A stretch of 64,000 bases of DNA from an uncultured Flavobacteriales bacterium (GCA_943787725.1 CALSNM010000001.1:62001-126000), one strand, 5' to 3'; positions 36,589-47,116 are shown, numbered from the stretch's first letter. Made by a program: numbers and translations. Notes: generated by a model from the letters alone, not told the origin.

Positions 36589-37089
36589 TTAAGCCTTAGG
36601 CTCGTCTTTTTTAGCTGTTGGTTTCTTTGCTGCTGGTTTTTTAGCTGCTGGCTTTTTAGCTGCAGTTTCTTTTTTAGCAGTTGTTGTTTTCTTTGCTGCT
36701 GGTTTTGCTGCTGCTTTTTTAGGAGCCGCTTCTTTTGCTGGAGCCGCTTCTTTCTTTGCTGCAGGTTTTTTAGCTCCCTTTGCAGTTATACCATCAATAG
36801 CTATTTTCGTAAATCTTTGTCTGTGACCATTCTTTACAGCATAACCTTTTCTTCTTTTCTTTTTAAAGACAATAACTTTATCACCTTTTGCGTGCTCAAC
36901 GATTTTAGCCGTTACTTTTGCACCTTCTACAGCCGGGGCGCCAACAGCAATTTTTCCTCCATCATCAACTAAAAGAACGTTAGAAAACTCTACTTTGTCT
37001 CCTTCTTTTCCTTCTAATTGGTGAACAAAAATCTGTTGATCTTTTTCAACTTTAAATTGTTGCCCTGCTATCTCTACGATTGCGTACAT
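36589..37089 (-). CDS. rplU: 50S ribosomal protein bL21 with Lys/Ala/Pro-rich C-terminal tail
   Basis: 166 residues. Residues 1-103 are a standard bL21 ([41 protein letters not shown]). The remaining 60 or so are a low-complexity basic tail of PAAKK/KKPAAKK units, resembling histone-H1-like tails. Such tails occur on bL21 in several Bacteroidota. First gene of rplU-rpmA; a TACATTTG box lies 40 nt before the ATG. Confidence 0.97.
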   Translation of the reverse strand: MYAIVEIAGQQFKVEKDQQIFVHQLEGKEGDKVEFSNVLLVDDGGKIAVGAPAVEGAKVTAKIVEHAKGDKVIVFKKKRRKGYAVKNGHRQRFTKIAIDGITAKGAKKPAAKKEAAPAKEAAPKKAAAKPAAKKTTTAKKETAAKKPAAKKPAAKKPTAKKDEPKA

Positions 37090-37128
37090 TTAATTTGTTT
37101 TTTTGTTATACAAAATTTATTCGGGCTG

Positions 37129-37136
37129 CAAATGTA
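37129..37136 (-). promoter_or_regulatory. Bacteroidota-type -7 box for rplU-rpmA
   Basis: TACATTTG on the minus strand, 40 nt before the rplU ATG, predicting a leader of about 35 nt. No TTTG is visible at -33. Confidence 0.5.
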
Positions 37137-37232
37137 AATAAACTTTCCTAATTATCTCATTTTATCACTGATTTAATTGTTAGGCAATATTTAATGATAG
37201 ATAAATGTTATCTTTAACAAAAAAAAAGAAAG

Positions 37233-38162
37233 GTGAAATTAAAAGCTTCCATAACATTAAAAAAAGCATCAGAAATACTGGATTGTTCTTTTGTGGGAAA
37301 TGAGAATCACGAAATTACAGGATTCAATGAAATTCATGTTGTTGAACCCGGCGACGTTGTTTTTGTGGATCATCCCAAATACTATGCTAAAGCATTAAGT
37401 TCTGCTGCCACTACCATCCTTATTGACAAAGAAGTTGAATGTCCAGCGGGCAAGGGCTTACTTATTTCTGAAAATCCTTTTGCTGATTTTAATAAGTTAA
37501 CCAAACTTTTTAGGCCTTTTGTAAATTGGGAGAGCACCACTGGGTCAGATGTTATAATAGGATCTGGTAGTGTGATTCATTCAACTGTTGTTATCGGAAA
37601 TAATGTCGTTATCGGCGATAATTCAATTATCCATGCTGGAGTAAATTTAATGGATAATGTAACCATTGGCAATAATGTAGTGGTGCAAGCTAATACTGTT
37701 TTAGGATCTCATGCTTTTTATTATAAAAATACCTCAGAAGGGTTTAATAAAATGCATACATGTGGTGGAGTTATATTAGAAGACAATGTTGAAATAGGTG
37801 CTTTATGCACTATTGATGCTGGCGTGACAGGAACAACTGTTATAGGTAAAGGGACAAAAATGGACAATCAAGTTCATGTTGGTCATGATTGTTTAATAGG
37901 TGAAAACTGTTTGTTTGCAGCGCAAGTTGGAATTGCCGGTTGTGTTATTATAGAGGATGACGTTACGCTTTGGGGCCAAGTGGGTGTAGCTGCAGATTTA
38001 ACTATCGGTAAAGGAGCTGTTGTTCTTGGGCAATCAGGTTTGAGTAAATCAATAGAGGGAAACAAAACCTACCTTGGCAGCCCTGTTGGTGAGGCAAGAT
38101 TGAAATTTAGAGAGTTAGCTGCAGTGCGCAAGCTACCTGTAGTCATAGAAAAATTGAACTAG
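37233..38162 (+). CDS. lpxD: UDP-3-O-acylglucosamine N-acyltransferase (LpxD-like)
   Basis: Adds an acyl chain during lipid A synthesis. 309 residues from a GTG start (37233). The N-terminal uridine-binding-type domain (about 1-100, FNEIHVVEPGDVVFVDHPKY) is followed by a left-handed beta helix of hexapeptide repeats (VVIGNNVVIGDNSIIHAGVN and onward). The likely catalytic His is in QVHVGHDCLIG. It is about 30 residues shorter than E. coli LpxD. Bacteroidota often have a second LpxD-like protein, so this may be that paralogue. Its stop shares one base with the next gene's GTG start. Confidence 0.82.
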   Translation: MKLKASITLKKASEILDCSFVGNENHEITGFNEIHVVEPGDVVFVDHPKYYAKALSSAATTILIDKEVECPAGKGLLISENPFADFNKLTKLFRPFVNWESTTGSDVIIGSGSVIHSTVVIGNNVVIGDNSIIHAGVNLMDNVTIGNNVVVQANTVLGSHAFYYKNTSEGFNKMHTCGGVILEDNVEIGALCTIDAGVTGTTVIGKGTKMDNQVHVGHDCLIGENCLFAAQVGIAGCVIIEDDVTLWGQVGVAADLTIGKGAVVLGQSGLSKSIEGNKTYLGSPVGEARLKFRELAAVRKLPVVIEKLN

Positions 38163-39403
38163 TGGGAGAAGTTAAAGTAAATAGACTACTGGAAAAACTT
38201 CAGTTAAAAGAATTTAAACTTTCATCCTTACTGGAAGTAACTAAAGCGATAAATGAAAACTTTAAAACAGATAAACTATTAAATCTGTACGAATATATTT
38301 TACATGAGCAACTGGGGATATCTAAGCTAGTATTGTATCACTATGACAATATTGAATGGACTTGCTTATTGAGATATGGGGCAAAAGGAAAGGCGAAAAA
38401 AGTTGATGTCAAAAAAGATTTATCGCACATCAGTGAGATAACCGTAATAGAGTCTTCATCAAGCGATTCGTTGAATTCATTTGACCTTGTTGTTCCTATT
38501 ATGCACAAAGAAATGCCGCTAGCATATCTTCTCATAGGTGATTTAAACGAAGATGAATTAATCATTAGCCCGACAATCAAGCACATGCCTTTCGTACAAA
38601 CGCTAACAAATATTATTATAGTAGCGATTGAGAATAAGCGATTTGCAAACGAAAGTATTATTCAAGAAAGAGCAAATCGTGAAATGGAATTGGCTGCTGA
38701 AATGCAGAAATTATTGTTTCCTGCAAAATTGCCTTCTAACAACAGAATGGAAGTTGCCGCACATTATGAATCACTTCATTTAATTGGTGGTGATTATTAT
38801 GATTTTATTCAGCTAAACAATGAAGAGTATGTTTTGTGTATTGCAGATGTTTCGGGAAAAGGAGTTCCTGCCGCTTTGTTAATGAGCAATTTCCAGGCAA
38901 ATTTGCGAGCCAACATTAAATACAACCATGCAGAACTATCTATCGAAAATTTGATTCGTGAATTGAATAAAAATGTAAACGATTCCGCTAATGGCGAAAA
39001 ATTCATCACATTCTTTTTAGCTTATTATAACTGTACAAATCGTGTTTTAAAATACATAAATGCCGGTCATAACCACCCTGTATTAACAGATGGTAAAACA
39101 GCAAAACAATTAAATAAGGGGTGTATTGGTCTTGGGATGTTTGAAGAGCTTCCCTCTGTGGAAGTAGAAGAGATTGTGTTAAAACCAAATGACACGCTTG
39201 TTTGTTTTACCGATGGTCTGGTAGAGCTCGAAAATGAAGAAGGAGAGCAGTTTGAAACGGAAAGACTAATTAATACGATACACGATAATTTTCATTTAAG
39301 AATGAAAGACTTGAACAAACTTATTTTCTTCCAATTGGAAAAATACAAAGGAGATGCCGAGTATGAAGATGATACAGCTGCTATGAGTTGTCGTTTTTTT
39401 TAG
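38162..39403 (+). CDS. SpoIIE/RsbU-type PP2C serine phosphatase with GAF-like sensor
   Basis: 413 residues. An N-terminal GAF-like region (about 15-165, INENFKTDKLLNLYEYILHEQLG) leads through a coiled-coil linker (ERANREMELAAEMQKLLFP) to a PP2C domain. Metal sites are visible in LIGGDYYDFI, CIADVSGKGVPAALLMS and CFTDGLVELEN. Such phosphatases set anti-sigma or other partner-switching proteins; no partner gene is adjacent. GTG start overlapping the lpxD stop; the 3' end overlaps the convergent wzy-like gene by 23 nt. Confidence 0.9.
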   Translation: MGEVKVNRLLEKLQLKEFKLSSLLEVTKAINENFKTDKLLNLYEYILHEQLGISKLVLYHYDNIEWTCLLRYGAKGKAKKVDVKKDLSHISEITVIESSSSDSLNSFDLVVPIMHKEMPLAYLLIGDLNEDELIISPTIKHMPFVQTLTNIIIVAIENKRFANESIIQERANREMELAAEMQKLLFPAKLPSNNRMEVAAHYESLHLIGGDYYDFIQLNNEEYVLCIADVSGKGVPAALLMSNFQANLRANIKYNHAELSIENLIRELNKNVNDSANGEKFITFFLAYYNCTNRVLKYINAGHNHPVLTDGKTAKQLNKGCIGLGMFEELPSVEVEEIVLKPNDTLVCFTDGLVELENEEGEQFETERLINTIHDNFHLRMKDLNKLIFFQLEKYKGDAEYEDDTAAMSCRFF

Positions 39404-40850
39404 ACAGAACTTTTCCTTCTTTTTCTTTTTGATTATTAGATATATCTATTGTAACAATTATAGCGATAAACCCCCATACCGGAACTGAAGCTTTATCGGT
39501 ATCTAGATAATTGTTTAATACACCATGAGTAAAATAGGTTACAAGTCCGAGCATGAGCATCATAACCAATCGTTTTAATTTTTTATCATCTAATCGAATG
39601 TAGAGTATTGAGGCACGATAAAAAACAATTATCACCAAAATAATTATGGATAGAATACCGAAAATTCCCTGCTCTGCTAATGGCCCAAGGTATTCGGAAT
39701 GTGCGTTTCCTCCGGTTCCAAAGTTGGTACTAATTATGGTTAAGTCTGCAGGGGCTTGAAATGAGGCATAATAGAAAGAGTAAACTCCAGGCCCCCAGCC
39801 CAGAAGCGGTCGTTCATTGAACATTCTAATAGCACAATTCCACCTATTTAATCGTTCTAAGTTAGATGCATCGCTGCTGACATTACTCATTGACTCTAAT
39901 TTTTCAGAGAAATTTTCTGTCGTATGCTCTGAGTCGTTTTTATTCAACATGTAGCTGATCTCCGTAAAATTTAAAGCAATAAAGCTCCCAATCAAAAGGC
40001 CCGAAACAAATAAGTACTTAAACTTAATCTTAAATATAAAGAGAAGGTAAACCATGCCAGCTCCAAACACACTTGCCCAGGCAGCTCGGGTAGAACTATA
40101 GAACAAAGCAATTGAAAATATAATTAGGATAACAAAAATAATAGAGCGTGTAATAGGCGTTTTTTCTTTATCGAAAGCCATACTAACCACAATTGGGAAA
40201 AATAAAGCAATAACAGCTCCATAGGAGGTATGGTCCTTAAAAAAAGGAGACATTATCCAGTGTCCAATTTCCTCGCTGAATCCATATGACGCATGTTTTA
40301 CAAGGGTTACAAGAAGCACTAAAGTTAATGGTATAATATACATCCACAAAAACGCGTACATGTTTTTGATACCTTTCCTAAAAAACCATATTCCAAAAAA
40401 GTAAATAGGGACAACAAACCACATCCTAGAAAGCAAAAACTTAAAGGATATTAAGGGATCCTCACTTGTTAGGCAGGTTATAAATATCCAGCTTAAATTA
40501 AATAGTATTGCCAATGTAATAGGATGATTTACGATTCTTGAATCCCTTTTAATAGTGCCAAAAAGCTGCTTGTACAGAAAGAGAAGCATTATGCCAAATA
40601 GTATAGGTTCTGTTGGCAAATAAATGCCAACCCCTCCAATATTCAATTCCTCTAGATTTAGGGATAAAGGCGTACAGAACACAACAAATAGAAAAAGCTT
40701 ATCTAATGCAAAAAAACCTGCAAACGCTACCAGTAATGCAATTGGCAATAAATTTAAAAAGTAGAAATCTTTGTACGTGAAAAAGAGATTGACACATAGA
40801 AAAAGAATCCCTATGACATATAACCAGTTATTTTTAAGTGATTTTACCAA
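39381..40850 (-). CDS. O-antigen ligase / polymerase family membrane protein (Wzy-like)
   Basis: 489 residues with about 11-12 hydrophobic segments. The hallmark periplasmic loop reads RWNCAIRMFNERPLLGWGPGVYSFYY and GNAHSEYLGPLAEQGIFG, including the conserved GxGxG and the His-Ser-Glu of Wzy_C proteins. Either polymerises surface-polysaccharide units or ligates the chain to a carrier. It starts 9 nt after the chain-length gene and is the last gene of wzx-wzz-wzy in this strand. Confidence 0.88.
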   Translation of the reverse strand: MVKSLKNNWLYVIGILFLCVNLFFTYKDFYFLNLLPIALLVAFAGFFALDKLFLFVVFCTPLSLNLEELNIGGVGIYLPTEPILFGIMLLFLYKQLFGTIKRDSRIVNHPITLAILFNLSWIFITCLTSEDPLISFKFLLSRMWFVVPIYFFGIWFFRKGIKNMYAFLWMYIIPLTLVLLVTLVKHASYGFSEEIGHWIMSPFFKDHTSYGAVIALFFPIVVSMAFDKEKTPITRSIIFVILIIFSIALFYSSTRAAWASVFGAGMVYLLFIFKIKFKYLFVSGLLIGSFIALNFTEISYMLNKNDSEHTTENFSEKLESMSNVSSDASNLERLNRWNCAIRMFNERPLLGWGPGVYSFYYASFQAPADLTIISTNFGTGGNAHSEYLGPLAEQGIFGILSIIILVIIVFYRASILYIRLDDKKLKRLVMMLMLGLVTYFTHGVLNNYLDTDKASVPVWGFIAIIVTIDISNNQKEKEGKVLSKKNDNS

Positions 40851-40859
40851 TCTAAACCG

Positions 40860-41852
40860 CTATTTAGAATTGTCTGTCAGCTCTTTTATTTTTGCGACAA
40901 ACAACAATAAAATTATTGCAAAGAAAACCGTAGCAAAAGTGGATACCGCAACAATTAACCAACGAATTGGGTATGCTTTTTTCTCAGCAGGGCTAGCGAG
41001 TTCTACCACAAATTTATGTGATATGTTTGACAGCGCATCAGATTCTGATTGTTCATATGAAGTTTCCATTGTTGCCATTCTTTCTGACAAAAATTCTGCC
41101 CGCACTTGAAATGATTGCAAAACACTTCCGTATTTTTCTGTCATTTCAAGTTTTTTTTCATACCTGGTTCTGGTTTCGCTGTCCTTCGCGGAGTTCATGG
41201 CTAAGGTTAAACCTTGATATGCTTGATTTGTAACGACTCCCAAGGTGGTTAGTTTCGACATGGTGTCATTCAACATATTTATCTCGTCTTGAAGTTTTTG
41301 AAGTTTCATTTTTTTTACTTCAAACTCCAGTAATGCACGTTCATGAATAATTGAATTTTTGGTTGTATCAAATAAAGCTGAAATATGATTTGCAATGAGC
41401 GCTGCAGTATCTTTATTGTGATCAAGAACATTTATCAATACAGCACCTTTATTATTCCTTTGAAAAGTAATATTGTCGCTATATGTTTCTGCAAGTTCGG
41501 TGTATTTTAATGCCCCTGCAGTATCGATATCATAATGTTTCATTAAGTCAAATCGAGTAATTATTTTTTCTCTTACTAATGCAGATTCAAGAATCTGCAG
41601 CATTTGTTCAGCTTCTTCCTCCTCTCCAAATTTTGTAACACTTTGATCTTCTGTTATTACCTCTGAAAAAGTAATAGAGCTAGATTTTGTTGGAAACAAG
41701 GTAACAGTTGAGAGAAATTTTTCTTGCATCATTAATGAAACAATTGAAGAAATAACCACTGCTATTGCTCCTAAAATGATAAGTACTTTTCTTGATTTCC
41801 ACAGAAATGATATTAAGTCAATGGAGTCGAATTCGTTAGATTTATTCTGCAT
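40860..41852 (-). CDS. Wzz-type polysaccharide chain-length / co-polymerase protein
   Basis: I take the ATG at 41852 (MQNKSNEFDSIDLISFLWKSRK); the open frame extends to a TTG at 41879, but a promoter box covers that codon. 330 residues: TM near 22-42, a periplasmic helical arm with coiled coil (KLQKLQDEINMLNDTMSKLTTLG), and a C-terminal TM (YPIRWLIVAVSTFATVFFAIIL) preceded by the usual SPAEKKAYP. No kinase domain, so not a Wzc. It sets chain length together with the Wzy-like protein. Confidence 0.87.
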   Translation of the reverse strand: MQNKSNEFDSIDLISFLWKSRKVLIILGAIAVVISSIVSLMMQEKFLSTVTLFPTKSSSITFSEVITEDQSVTKFGEEEEAEQMLQILESALVREKIITRFDLMKHYDIDTAGALKYTELAETYSDNITFQRNNKGAVLINVLDHNKDTAALIANHISALFDTTKNSIIHERALLEFEVKKMKLQKLQDEINMLNDTMSKLTTLGVVTNQAYQGLTLAMNSAKDSETRTRYEKKLEMTEKYGSVLQSFQVRAEFLSERMATMETSYEQSESDALSNISHKFVVELASPAEKKAYPIRWLIVAVSTFATVFFAIILLLFVAKIKELTDNSK

Positions 41853-41876
41853 GAGCTGGTTTTTTTTTAATGTTGC

Positions 41877-41884
41877 CAAAGATA
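41877..41884 (-). promoter_or_regulatory. Bacteroidota-type -7 box for the wzz-wzy pair
   Basis: TATCTTTG on the minus strand, 25 nt before the ATG at 41852. It overlaps the TTG that would start a longer frame, so it decides for the shorter protein. Confidence 0.55.
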
Positions 41885-41958
41885 ATTAATAATTTAGATT
41901 ATGAAATATCCTACTTTCAAATTGGAAGATTTGACTCAAAAACAAAGAAACTATCTAT

Positions 41959-43425
41959 TTATTGCCTTTCTTTTAAAATCTGCAAAAGATTTTTAATGCT
42001 AAACATTCCTGTTATCAGAGATAGGATTATCCCACTCAAAATAAATATGCCTAAATTCCAATACCAATAATGATTTTCATTAGGCAAAAAGGAGATAATG
42101 CAGACGAAAATACTAACAAAACAAAAAGTCTGTAAAACACTTTTCCATTCAATTTTAAGATCTAAAATTTTGAAGCTCAATACTACTTGAATTACCGCTG
42201 TGCCTACCTGAGTTATCATACTTGCAATTGCTGCACCATATGCACCATATTTAGGAATTAAATATAAGTTCAAAGAGACATTCAGCAGAACACCTCCAAA
42301 AGCCATGTAGTTTAGGGACCTTAAACTACCATTTGCTGTTAGGAGAGTGCCAAATATATACGTAGTGCAAATAGAGATAAAACAGAACATTAACATTCCA
42401 AAGGCATTTGCAGCTTGGGTAAGCTCAATTCCAGAAGTTTGATAACGCCATTCTATTATTTCCTCGCTGAGAGTGAAACAAGACAAACCTATTACAATGG
42501 CTCCAGATAACAAGATTTTAAATGATAAATACATTATTTTTTCAACCGATTCTTTTGCTTTTAACATTTTAGAAAATATTGGTAATAGCAAGCCTGCAAA
42601 AAGAAAACCTATCATGTTTAAGGCTTCGAAAAAACGAAATCCTTGTGCGTATATGGCTGATTCTCTGGCACCCTTTCCATTTGGCAGCATTCTTTCAATC
42701 ATAACACTGTCTGATCGGTAATAAATCATCATCAATAAAATCAGCAATGCATACGGAAGACTTTGCTTTAATATAGTAATAGAAAAAGTGATGTCAAATT
42801 TTGGCTTTACCATTCCTGTTTGACGTAAAACAAGCAGCCCTGCTAAAATAGCGGTAAAAAGATAAGCTCCGGTTTGTGCGTATATAAACCATTCTATTTG
42901 AAATGGTTGATTTGTGACTCCACCCCAAAGAAGAACAGAGCAAATTCCAATTAATAGAATTCTATCCATTACTGAAATAATACTATCTTGCTTGAATAGT
43001 AATAACCCAGAAAGATTAGATCTAAAATAAAGTATAAAGGCCACCAATATTTGGTTAATACCTAAAATTACAAGCAATTTTATTTGAAAAGAGGAATAAC
43101 CAAGAATAAATCCACTCAATAGTATAATCAACATATAACCCAATGAAAGGAATCCTCTAAGTGTAATTATTCCTGCAAAATGCTTTTGGAGTAATTGCTT
43201 GTTTTGAGCTATATTTCTAGTGTTGTAATTAATTACTCCTAAGTCAAGAAAAATATTTAGAATAAAAGTAAATCCAATGAGCGCAAAATATTCTCCATAC
43301 CTTCCGGGAGTCGTTTCTTCCACTCTTTTGAGCACTTCTGCATCTATTCCTAAAATATAAAAAGGTTTAACCAATAAGTTAAGCAACAAGAGAAGTGCTA
43401 GATTGGTAATGAATTTTTTTTGCAT
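41959..43425 (-). CDS. Polysaccharide flippase (Wzx/MATE-like)
   Basis: Start taken at the ATG 43425 (MQKKFITNLALLLLLN); the frame is open to 43506 but the added part lies upstream of a promoter box. About 488 residues with 12-14 hydrophobic segments and the N-terminal KPFYILGIDAEVLKRV...FALIGFTFILNIFLDLGV typical of lipid-linked oligosaccharide flippases. Would move undecaprenyl-linked sugar units to the periplasmic face. No glycosyltransferase genes accompany it here. Confidence 0.88.
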   Translation of the reverse strand: MQKKFITNLALLLLLNLLVKPFYILGIDAEVLKRVEETTPGRYGEYFALIGFTFILNIFLDLGVINYNTRNIAQNKQLLQKHFAGIITLRGFLSLGYMLIILLSGFILGYSSFQIKLLVILGINQILVAFILYFRSNLSGLLLFKQDSIISVMDRILLIGICSVLLWGGVTNQPFQIEWFIYAQTGAYLFTAILAGLLVLRQTGMVKPKFDITFSITILKQSLPYALLILLMMIYYRSDSVMIERMLPNGKGARESAIYAQGFRFFEALNMIGFLFAGLLLPIFSKMLKAKESVEKIMYLSFKILLSGAIVIGLSCFTLSEEIIEWRYQTSGIELTQAANAFGMLMFCFISICTTYIFGTLLTANGSLRSLNYMAFGGVLLNVSLNLYLIPKYGAYGAAIASMITQVGTAVIQVVLSFKILDLKIEWKSVLQTFCFVSIFVCIISFLPNENHYWYWNLGIFILSGIILSLITGMFSIKNLLQILKERQ

Positions 43426-43449
43426 AGTTGGACTGCCGGTGAGATTTGT

Positions 43450-43457
43450 CAAAAATA
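43450..43457 (-). promoter_or_regulatory. Bacteroidota-type -7 box for the flippase gene
   Basis: TATTTTTG on the minus strand, 25 nt before the ATG at 43425; it supports the shorter start. Confidence 0.5.
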
Positions 43458-43632
43458 GAAAAAAGAACGTATAAACTAGCGTCTTTATTCTCTTATGAAT
43501 GAGCAATGTCTCTTGTGTATCAGATATTGCTAAATAATTGAAAGAATGATTTTTCTTTCTAAGAAATTACGGGAATAATAGATTGTTAGCGTTTTTAGGT
43601 TTAGAATCTAAAGTGAATCATAAAGAGATTTA

Positions 43633-43661
43633 TTGTAAAATCAAAAAGGGTATTATATTTG
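43633..43661 (+). promoter_or_regulatory. Bacteroidota promoter for the rhodanese gene
   Basis: TTG (43633-43635) - 18 nt - TATATTTG (43654-43661), a good match to the flavobacterial consensus. It lies inside the longer open frame, so translation starts at the ATG 43688 and not at 43583. Confidence 0.65.
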
Positions 43662-43687
43662 TTTTATCATATAGCAAAACACACACT

Positions 43688-44068
43688 ATGAAAAATTGGA
43701 TTAGAACAGCCGCAATGGTATCTACTTTGTTTATAAGCGCATCATTATTCGCTCAAACTCCTGGATTTCACGATGTAAAAGTTACTGAATTTGAAAAACT
43801 AGCAAAGGCTGGAAAAGGTCTCATTCTAGATGTAAGAACTCCGAAAGAATATGCTGAAGGACATGTAAATGGTTCTTTAAACATGAATTATTTTGACAAA
43901 AATTTTAAAAATCAAGTAGATAAGTTAGATAAAGCTAAGCCTATTTATGTTTATTGTCATTCCGGAGGAAGAAGCTCGAAAGCAATGAACATAATGAAAA
44001 GTCAAGGTTTTACGACAATATACAATTTGACCGGCGGGTATGCTGCATGGAAGAACTTACGCAAGTAA
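43688..44068 (+). CDS. Periplasmic rhodanese-like protein
   Basis: 126 residues: signal peptide MKNWIRTAAMVSTLFISASLFAQ, then a single rhodanese domain with LILDVRTPKEYAEGHVNGSLNM and the active-site loop VYCHSGGRSSKAM (Cys followed by HSGGRS, a six-residue loop as in sulfurtransferases). Likely a periplasmic sulfur carrier or transferase. Monocistronic by its surroundings; convergent with murF-alr. Confidence 0.92.
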   Translation: MKNWIRTAAMVSTLFISASLFAQTPGFHDVKVTEFEKLAKAGKGLILDVRTPKEYAEGHVNGSLNMNYFDKNFKNQVDKLDKAKPIYVYCHSGGRSSKAMNIMKSQGFTTIYNLTGGYAAWKNLRK

Positions 44069-44093
44069 AAAAGATCGTCAATAAGTTAAAAAC

Positions 44094-46514
44094 CTAATCT
44101 TCAAGGTATACTCTAACAACTCTTTCTGAAATAGATGTCATCACTTCGTAGGAAATTGTGCTCATTTCTTTAGCTAAATCTGCAATTGGTCTTTCTGGCC
44201 CAAAAATAATTACTTCATCCCCTTCAGTACATTCTATATCGGTAACATTAATAAGCGTCATATCCATACAGACGTTGCCAATAACTGGGGCTAATTTTCC
44301 ATTTACTAGAACGTTTCCCTTCCCATTACTCAAGCTGCGGCTAAACCCGTCTGCATAACCAATAGGAATTACAGCAATTGTTAAATCCTCTTCTGCAAAA
44401 CCACTTCTGCTATAGCCTATTGAGGATTCTTTAGGCGTATTTTTTATTTGAGTAATAATTGTTTTTAACCTGCCAACTGGCTCAAGATTCTTTAAAGAAG
44501 ATGAGTTACCATAAACACCTATCCCTAACCTAACCATATCAAACTGATGTTCGGGAAAGTTTTCAATGCCCGCTGAATTTAGAATGTGTTTTTCAACCGA
44601 ATAGCCCAACCCTTTTTCTAGTTTATTTGCCCAGGTGTTAAATAGTTCTATTTGTTGATTAGTAAAGTCATTGTGTTTTGATTTATCACTCGCTGCCAAA
44701 TGACTAAATATACTTTTTACACGTACTTCAGGTTGGCTCATGATAATAGAAATAATATTGTCAATTTCTTCTTCAATAAATCCGAGGCGATTCATTCCAG
44801 TATCTAGTTTAAGATGAATAGGGTAATTTTTCTTTCCTAAATCAATCAATTTTCTTATAAAACTATCAATCTGCTTAAAACTAAAAATAGATGGTTCTAG
44901 TTCATTTTTAATTATATCATTAAAAGAACTTCTTTCAGCATTCATAACTAGAATAGGCAAATCGATTCCTTCATTCCGCAAATCTAGCCCTTCATCAGTA
45001 TAGGCCACACCTAAATAGTCAACATTGTTGTGCTGTAGAATCTGGCCTATCTCTTTGATACCGGCACCATAACCAAAAGCTTTAACCATTACCAATAATT
45101 TAGTTGCCGGATTCAATAAACTTTTATAAGTTTTAATATTATGGCTAATAGCATTAAGATTTATTTCTAATACTGTTTCATGTGTTTTTGCTTCTAGTAA
45201 TTGGCCAATTTCTTCAAACCGAAACTCTGATGAACCTTTGATTAAAATAATTGTATCTTTTACTTTGTTTATTTCCAAATCTTTGATGTATTGATCGGTG
45301 CTCTCATAAAAATATCCTTTATTAAAAAGGCTTCGGTTTATCATCATTTCCTTTCCAATTCCGATAAAATTGTCAATATTTCTATGATTAACCAATTCAG
45401 CAATGTCATGGTATAAATCGATAGACTTCGTTTTGTCTTGCTTGATGTCAGAAAGAATTAGATACCTTTTCTTAGACTTGTCATGACGATCTAGGTAGTT
45501 TAGAACAATTCTTAGTGAAGCGACATCAGCATTGTAATTATCCAAAATTAGAATATTGCCATCCTTCCCTTTTCTTGTTTCTAGCCTAAAGGCTATTTGC
45601 GGTAAAGATGCAGTTTTAGAGATGATAAAGTTTATTTCAATGCCAAATTTTAATAGCAAAGCAATGCATGATAATGAGTTTTGAATTGCAGCTTGATCGA
45701 AAAAGGGAATTTGATATTTAATAGTTAAACCGTTCCAACTTGCCTTTATCTTACTGTGCTTACCTTTCTTTTCAATATGAAGGTCTGCAAATTTATCTTT
45801 ATCATCGATATACGTATATTCACAGTTATTAAATAGTATTTTTTTTTCATTAATCAGTGAAATCTTACTTTCAAAATTCCCCAAATGTGCAGTTCCAATA
45901 TTTGTAAGTAAACCTATTGTAGGCGCTATCATTTCTTCCAGAACTTTCATTTCTCCAGGAATTGATATTCCCGCTTCAAATATCGCAAGTGTATGGCGCC
46001 TATTCATTTGCAATATCGAAAGCGGGACGCCAACCTGAGAATTATAACTTTTAGGACTTCTGACTATATTAAACTGACTTCGTAAGATATGATACAGCCA
46101 TTCTTTTACTATGGTTTTTCCATTGCTTCCGGTTATACCAATAACAGGAATGTCAAATTTTCGGCGATGATGAGTAGCGATTTTTTGTAAAGCAACAACG
46201 GCATTTTCAACCACAATAATGTTTGCTTCACTAAATTGTACGTTTTTATTTTTTTTAAAAAACCGAACCTTGTTTATCAACTTTTCCCTTGCCGTGCGCT
46301 CAATAATAAAGTTTCTAAGACCCTTTTGGTAAAGCTCAACTAAATACTCATGCCCATCATTAAATTCGCCTTTAATAGCAATAAATAAGGAGTTATTTTC
46401 GTTAAAATGATTTCGGCTATCGATAAAAAGGGAGTTTACAGTTACTTGTAAATCTCCTCTTACTGTACCTTGGGTAATTGAGGCAATCTCTCCTATTGAA
46501 TAATTAAGATTCAT
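44094..46514 (-). CDS. murF-alr: Bifunctional UDP-MurNAc-tripeptide:D-Ala-D-Ala ligase / alanine racemase
   Basis: 806 residues in one intact frame. The N-terminal half is MurF (ATP loop [41 protein letters not shown]); the C-terminal half, from about residue 430, is a PLP alanine racemase with the PLP lysine in [30 protein letters not shown] and [12 protein letters not shown]. One chain thus makes D-alanine and adds D-Ala-D-Ala to the peptidoglycan precursor. The fusion is a known Bacteroidota arrangement. Its start overlaps the tdk stop by 4 nt. Confidence 0.95.
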   Translation of the reverse strand: MNLNYSIGEIASITQGTVRGDLQVTVNSLFIDSRNHFNENNSLFIAIKGEFNDGHEYLVELYQKGLRNFIIERTAREKLINKVRFFKKNKNVQFSEANIIVVENAVVALQKIATHHRRKFDIPVIGITGSNGKTIVKEWLYHILRSQFNIVRSPKSYNSQVGVPLSILQMNRRHTLAIFEAGISIPGEMKVLEEMIAPTIGLLTNIGTAHLGNFESKISLINEKKILFNNCEYTYIDDKDKFADLHIEKKGKHSKIKASWNGLTIKYQIPFFDQAAIQNSLSCIALLLKFGIEINFIISKTASLPQIAFRLETRKGKDGNILILDNYNADVASLRIVLNYLDRHDKSKKRYLILSDIKQDKTKSIDLYHDIAELVNHRNIDNFIGIGKEMMINRSLFNKGYFYESTDQYIKDLEINKVKDTIILIKGSSEFRFEEIGQLLEAKTHETVLEINLNAISHNIKTYKSLLNPATKLLVMVKAFGYGAGIKEIGQILQHNNVDYLGVAYTDEGLDLRNEGIDLPILVMNAERSSFNDIIKNELEPSIFSFKQIDSFIRKLIDLGKKNYPIHLKLDTGMNRLGFIEEEIDNIISIIMSQPEVRVKSIFSHLAASDKSKHNDFTNQQIELFNTWANKLEKGLGYSVEKHILNSAGIENFPEHQFDMVRLGIGVYGNSSSLKNLEPVGRLKTIITQIKNTPKESSIGYSRSGFAEEDLTIAVIPIGYADGFSRSLSNGKGNVLVNGKLAPVIGNVCMDMTLINVTDIECTEGDEVIIFGPERPIADLAKEMSTISYEVMTSISERVVRVYLED

Positions 46515-47089
46515 CTGCTGGTAACGAGATTAAAACACTTTCTACATAAAGGCTCGTATTCTTCAATTTCCCCCAATAAAACAAGCTCCTCATTTTTTGT
46601 TTTTCGATGAGAGTATTGAGCTAAATCTCCACAATGCATACAAATAGCATGAACTTTGGTAACAAATTCAGCTTTTGATAACAAATCAGGAATAGGCCCA
46701 AATGGTTTCCCAGTAAAGTCCATATCTAATCCGGCTATTATTACTCTTATTCCGGAATTCGCAAGCTTTTCGCACACTTCAGGAAGTTCATCATCGAAGA
46801 ATTGTGCCTCATCTATACCGATTACATCAACCGCATTAGCTAATAGAAGTATATTTCCAGAGGAAGGAACAGGAGTAGAACGAATTGACGTTCCCACATG
46901 GCTTACAACATTTTCGTCATCATATCTTATGTCAATCGCAGGCTTGAAAATTTCAACTTTCTGCTGGGCAAATTCAGCTCTTTTCAATCTTCGAATTAAC
47001 TCTTCTGTTTTACCTGAAAACATCGATCCACAGACAACTTCGATCCATCCTTTTTTTTGAGTTTTATTTCCTTTTTGCTCTAAAAACAC
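46511..47089 (-). CDS. tdk: Thymidine kinase
   Basis: Phosphorylates thymidine for salvage. 192 residues from a GTG start, type II family. P-loop [34 protein letters not shown] with the Walker B Asp; zinc-binding CMHCG and CRKCF pairs flank the lasso. The 3' end overlaps murF-alr by 4 nt. A 9-bp inverted repeat lies 28-68 nt upstream of the start. Confidence 0.97.
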   Translation of the reverse strand: MFLEQKGNKTQKKGWIEVVCGSMFSGKTEELIRRLKRAEFAQQKVEIFKPAIDIRYDDENVVSHVGTSIRSTPVPSSGNILLLANAVDVIGIDEAQFFDDELPEVCEKLANSGIRVIIAGLDMDFTGKPFGPIPDLLSKAEFVTKVHAICMHCGDLAQYSHRKTKNEELVLLGEIEEYEPLCRKCFNLVTSR

Positions 47090-47116
47090 CTTGAAATGAG
47101 ATTTTTTTATTGTGAA

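Noticed and set aside
43583-43687. Longer start for the rhodanese
   Set aside because: The added part contains a good promoter and hides the signal peptide.
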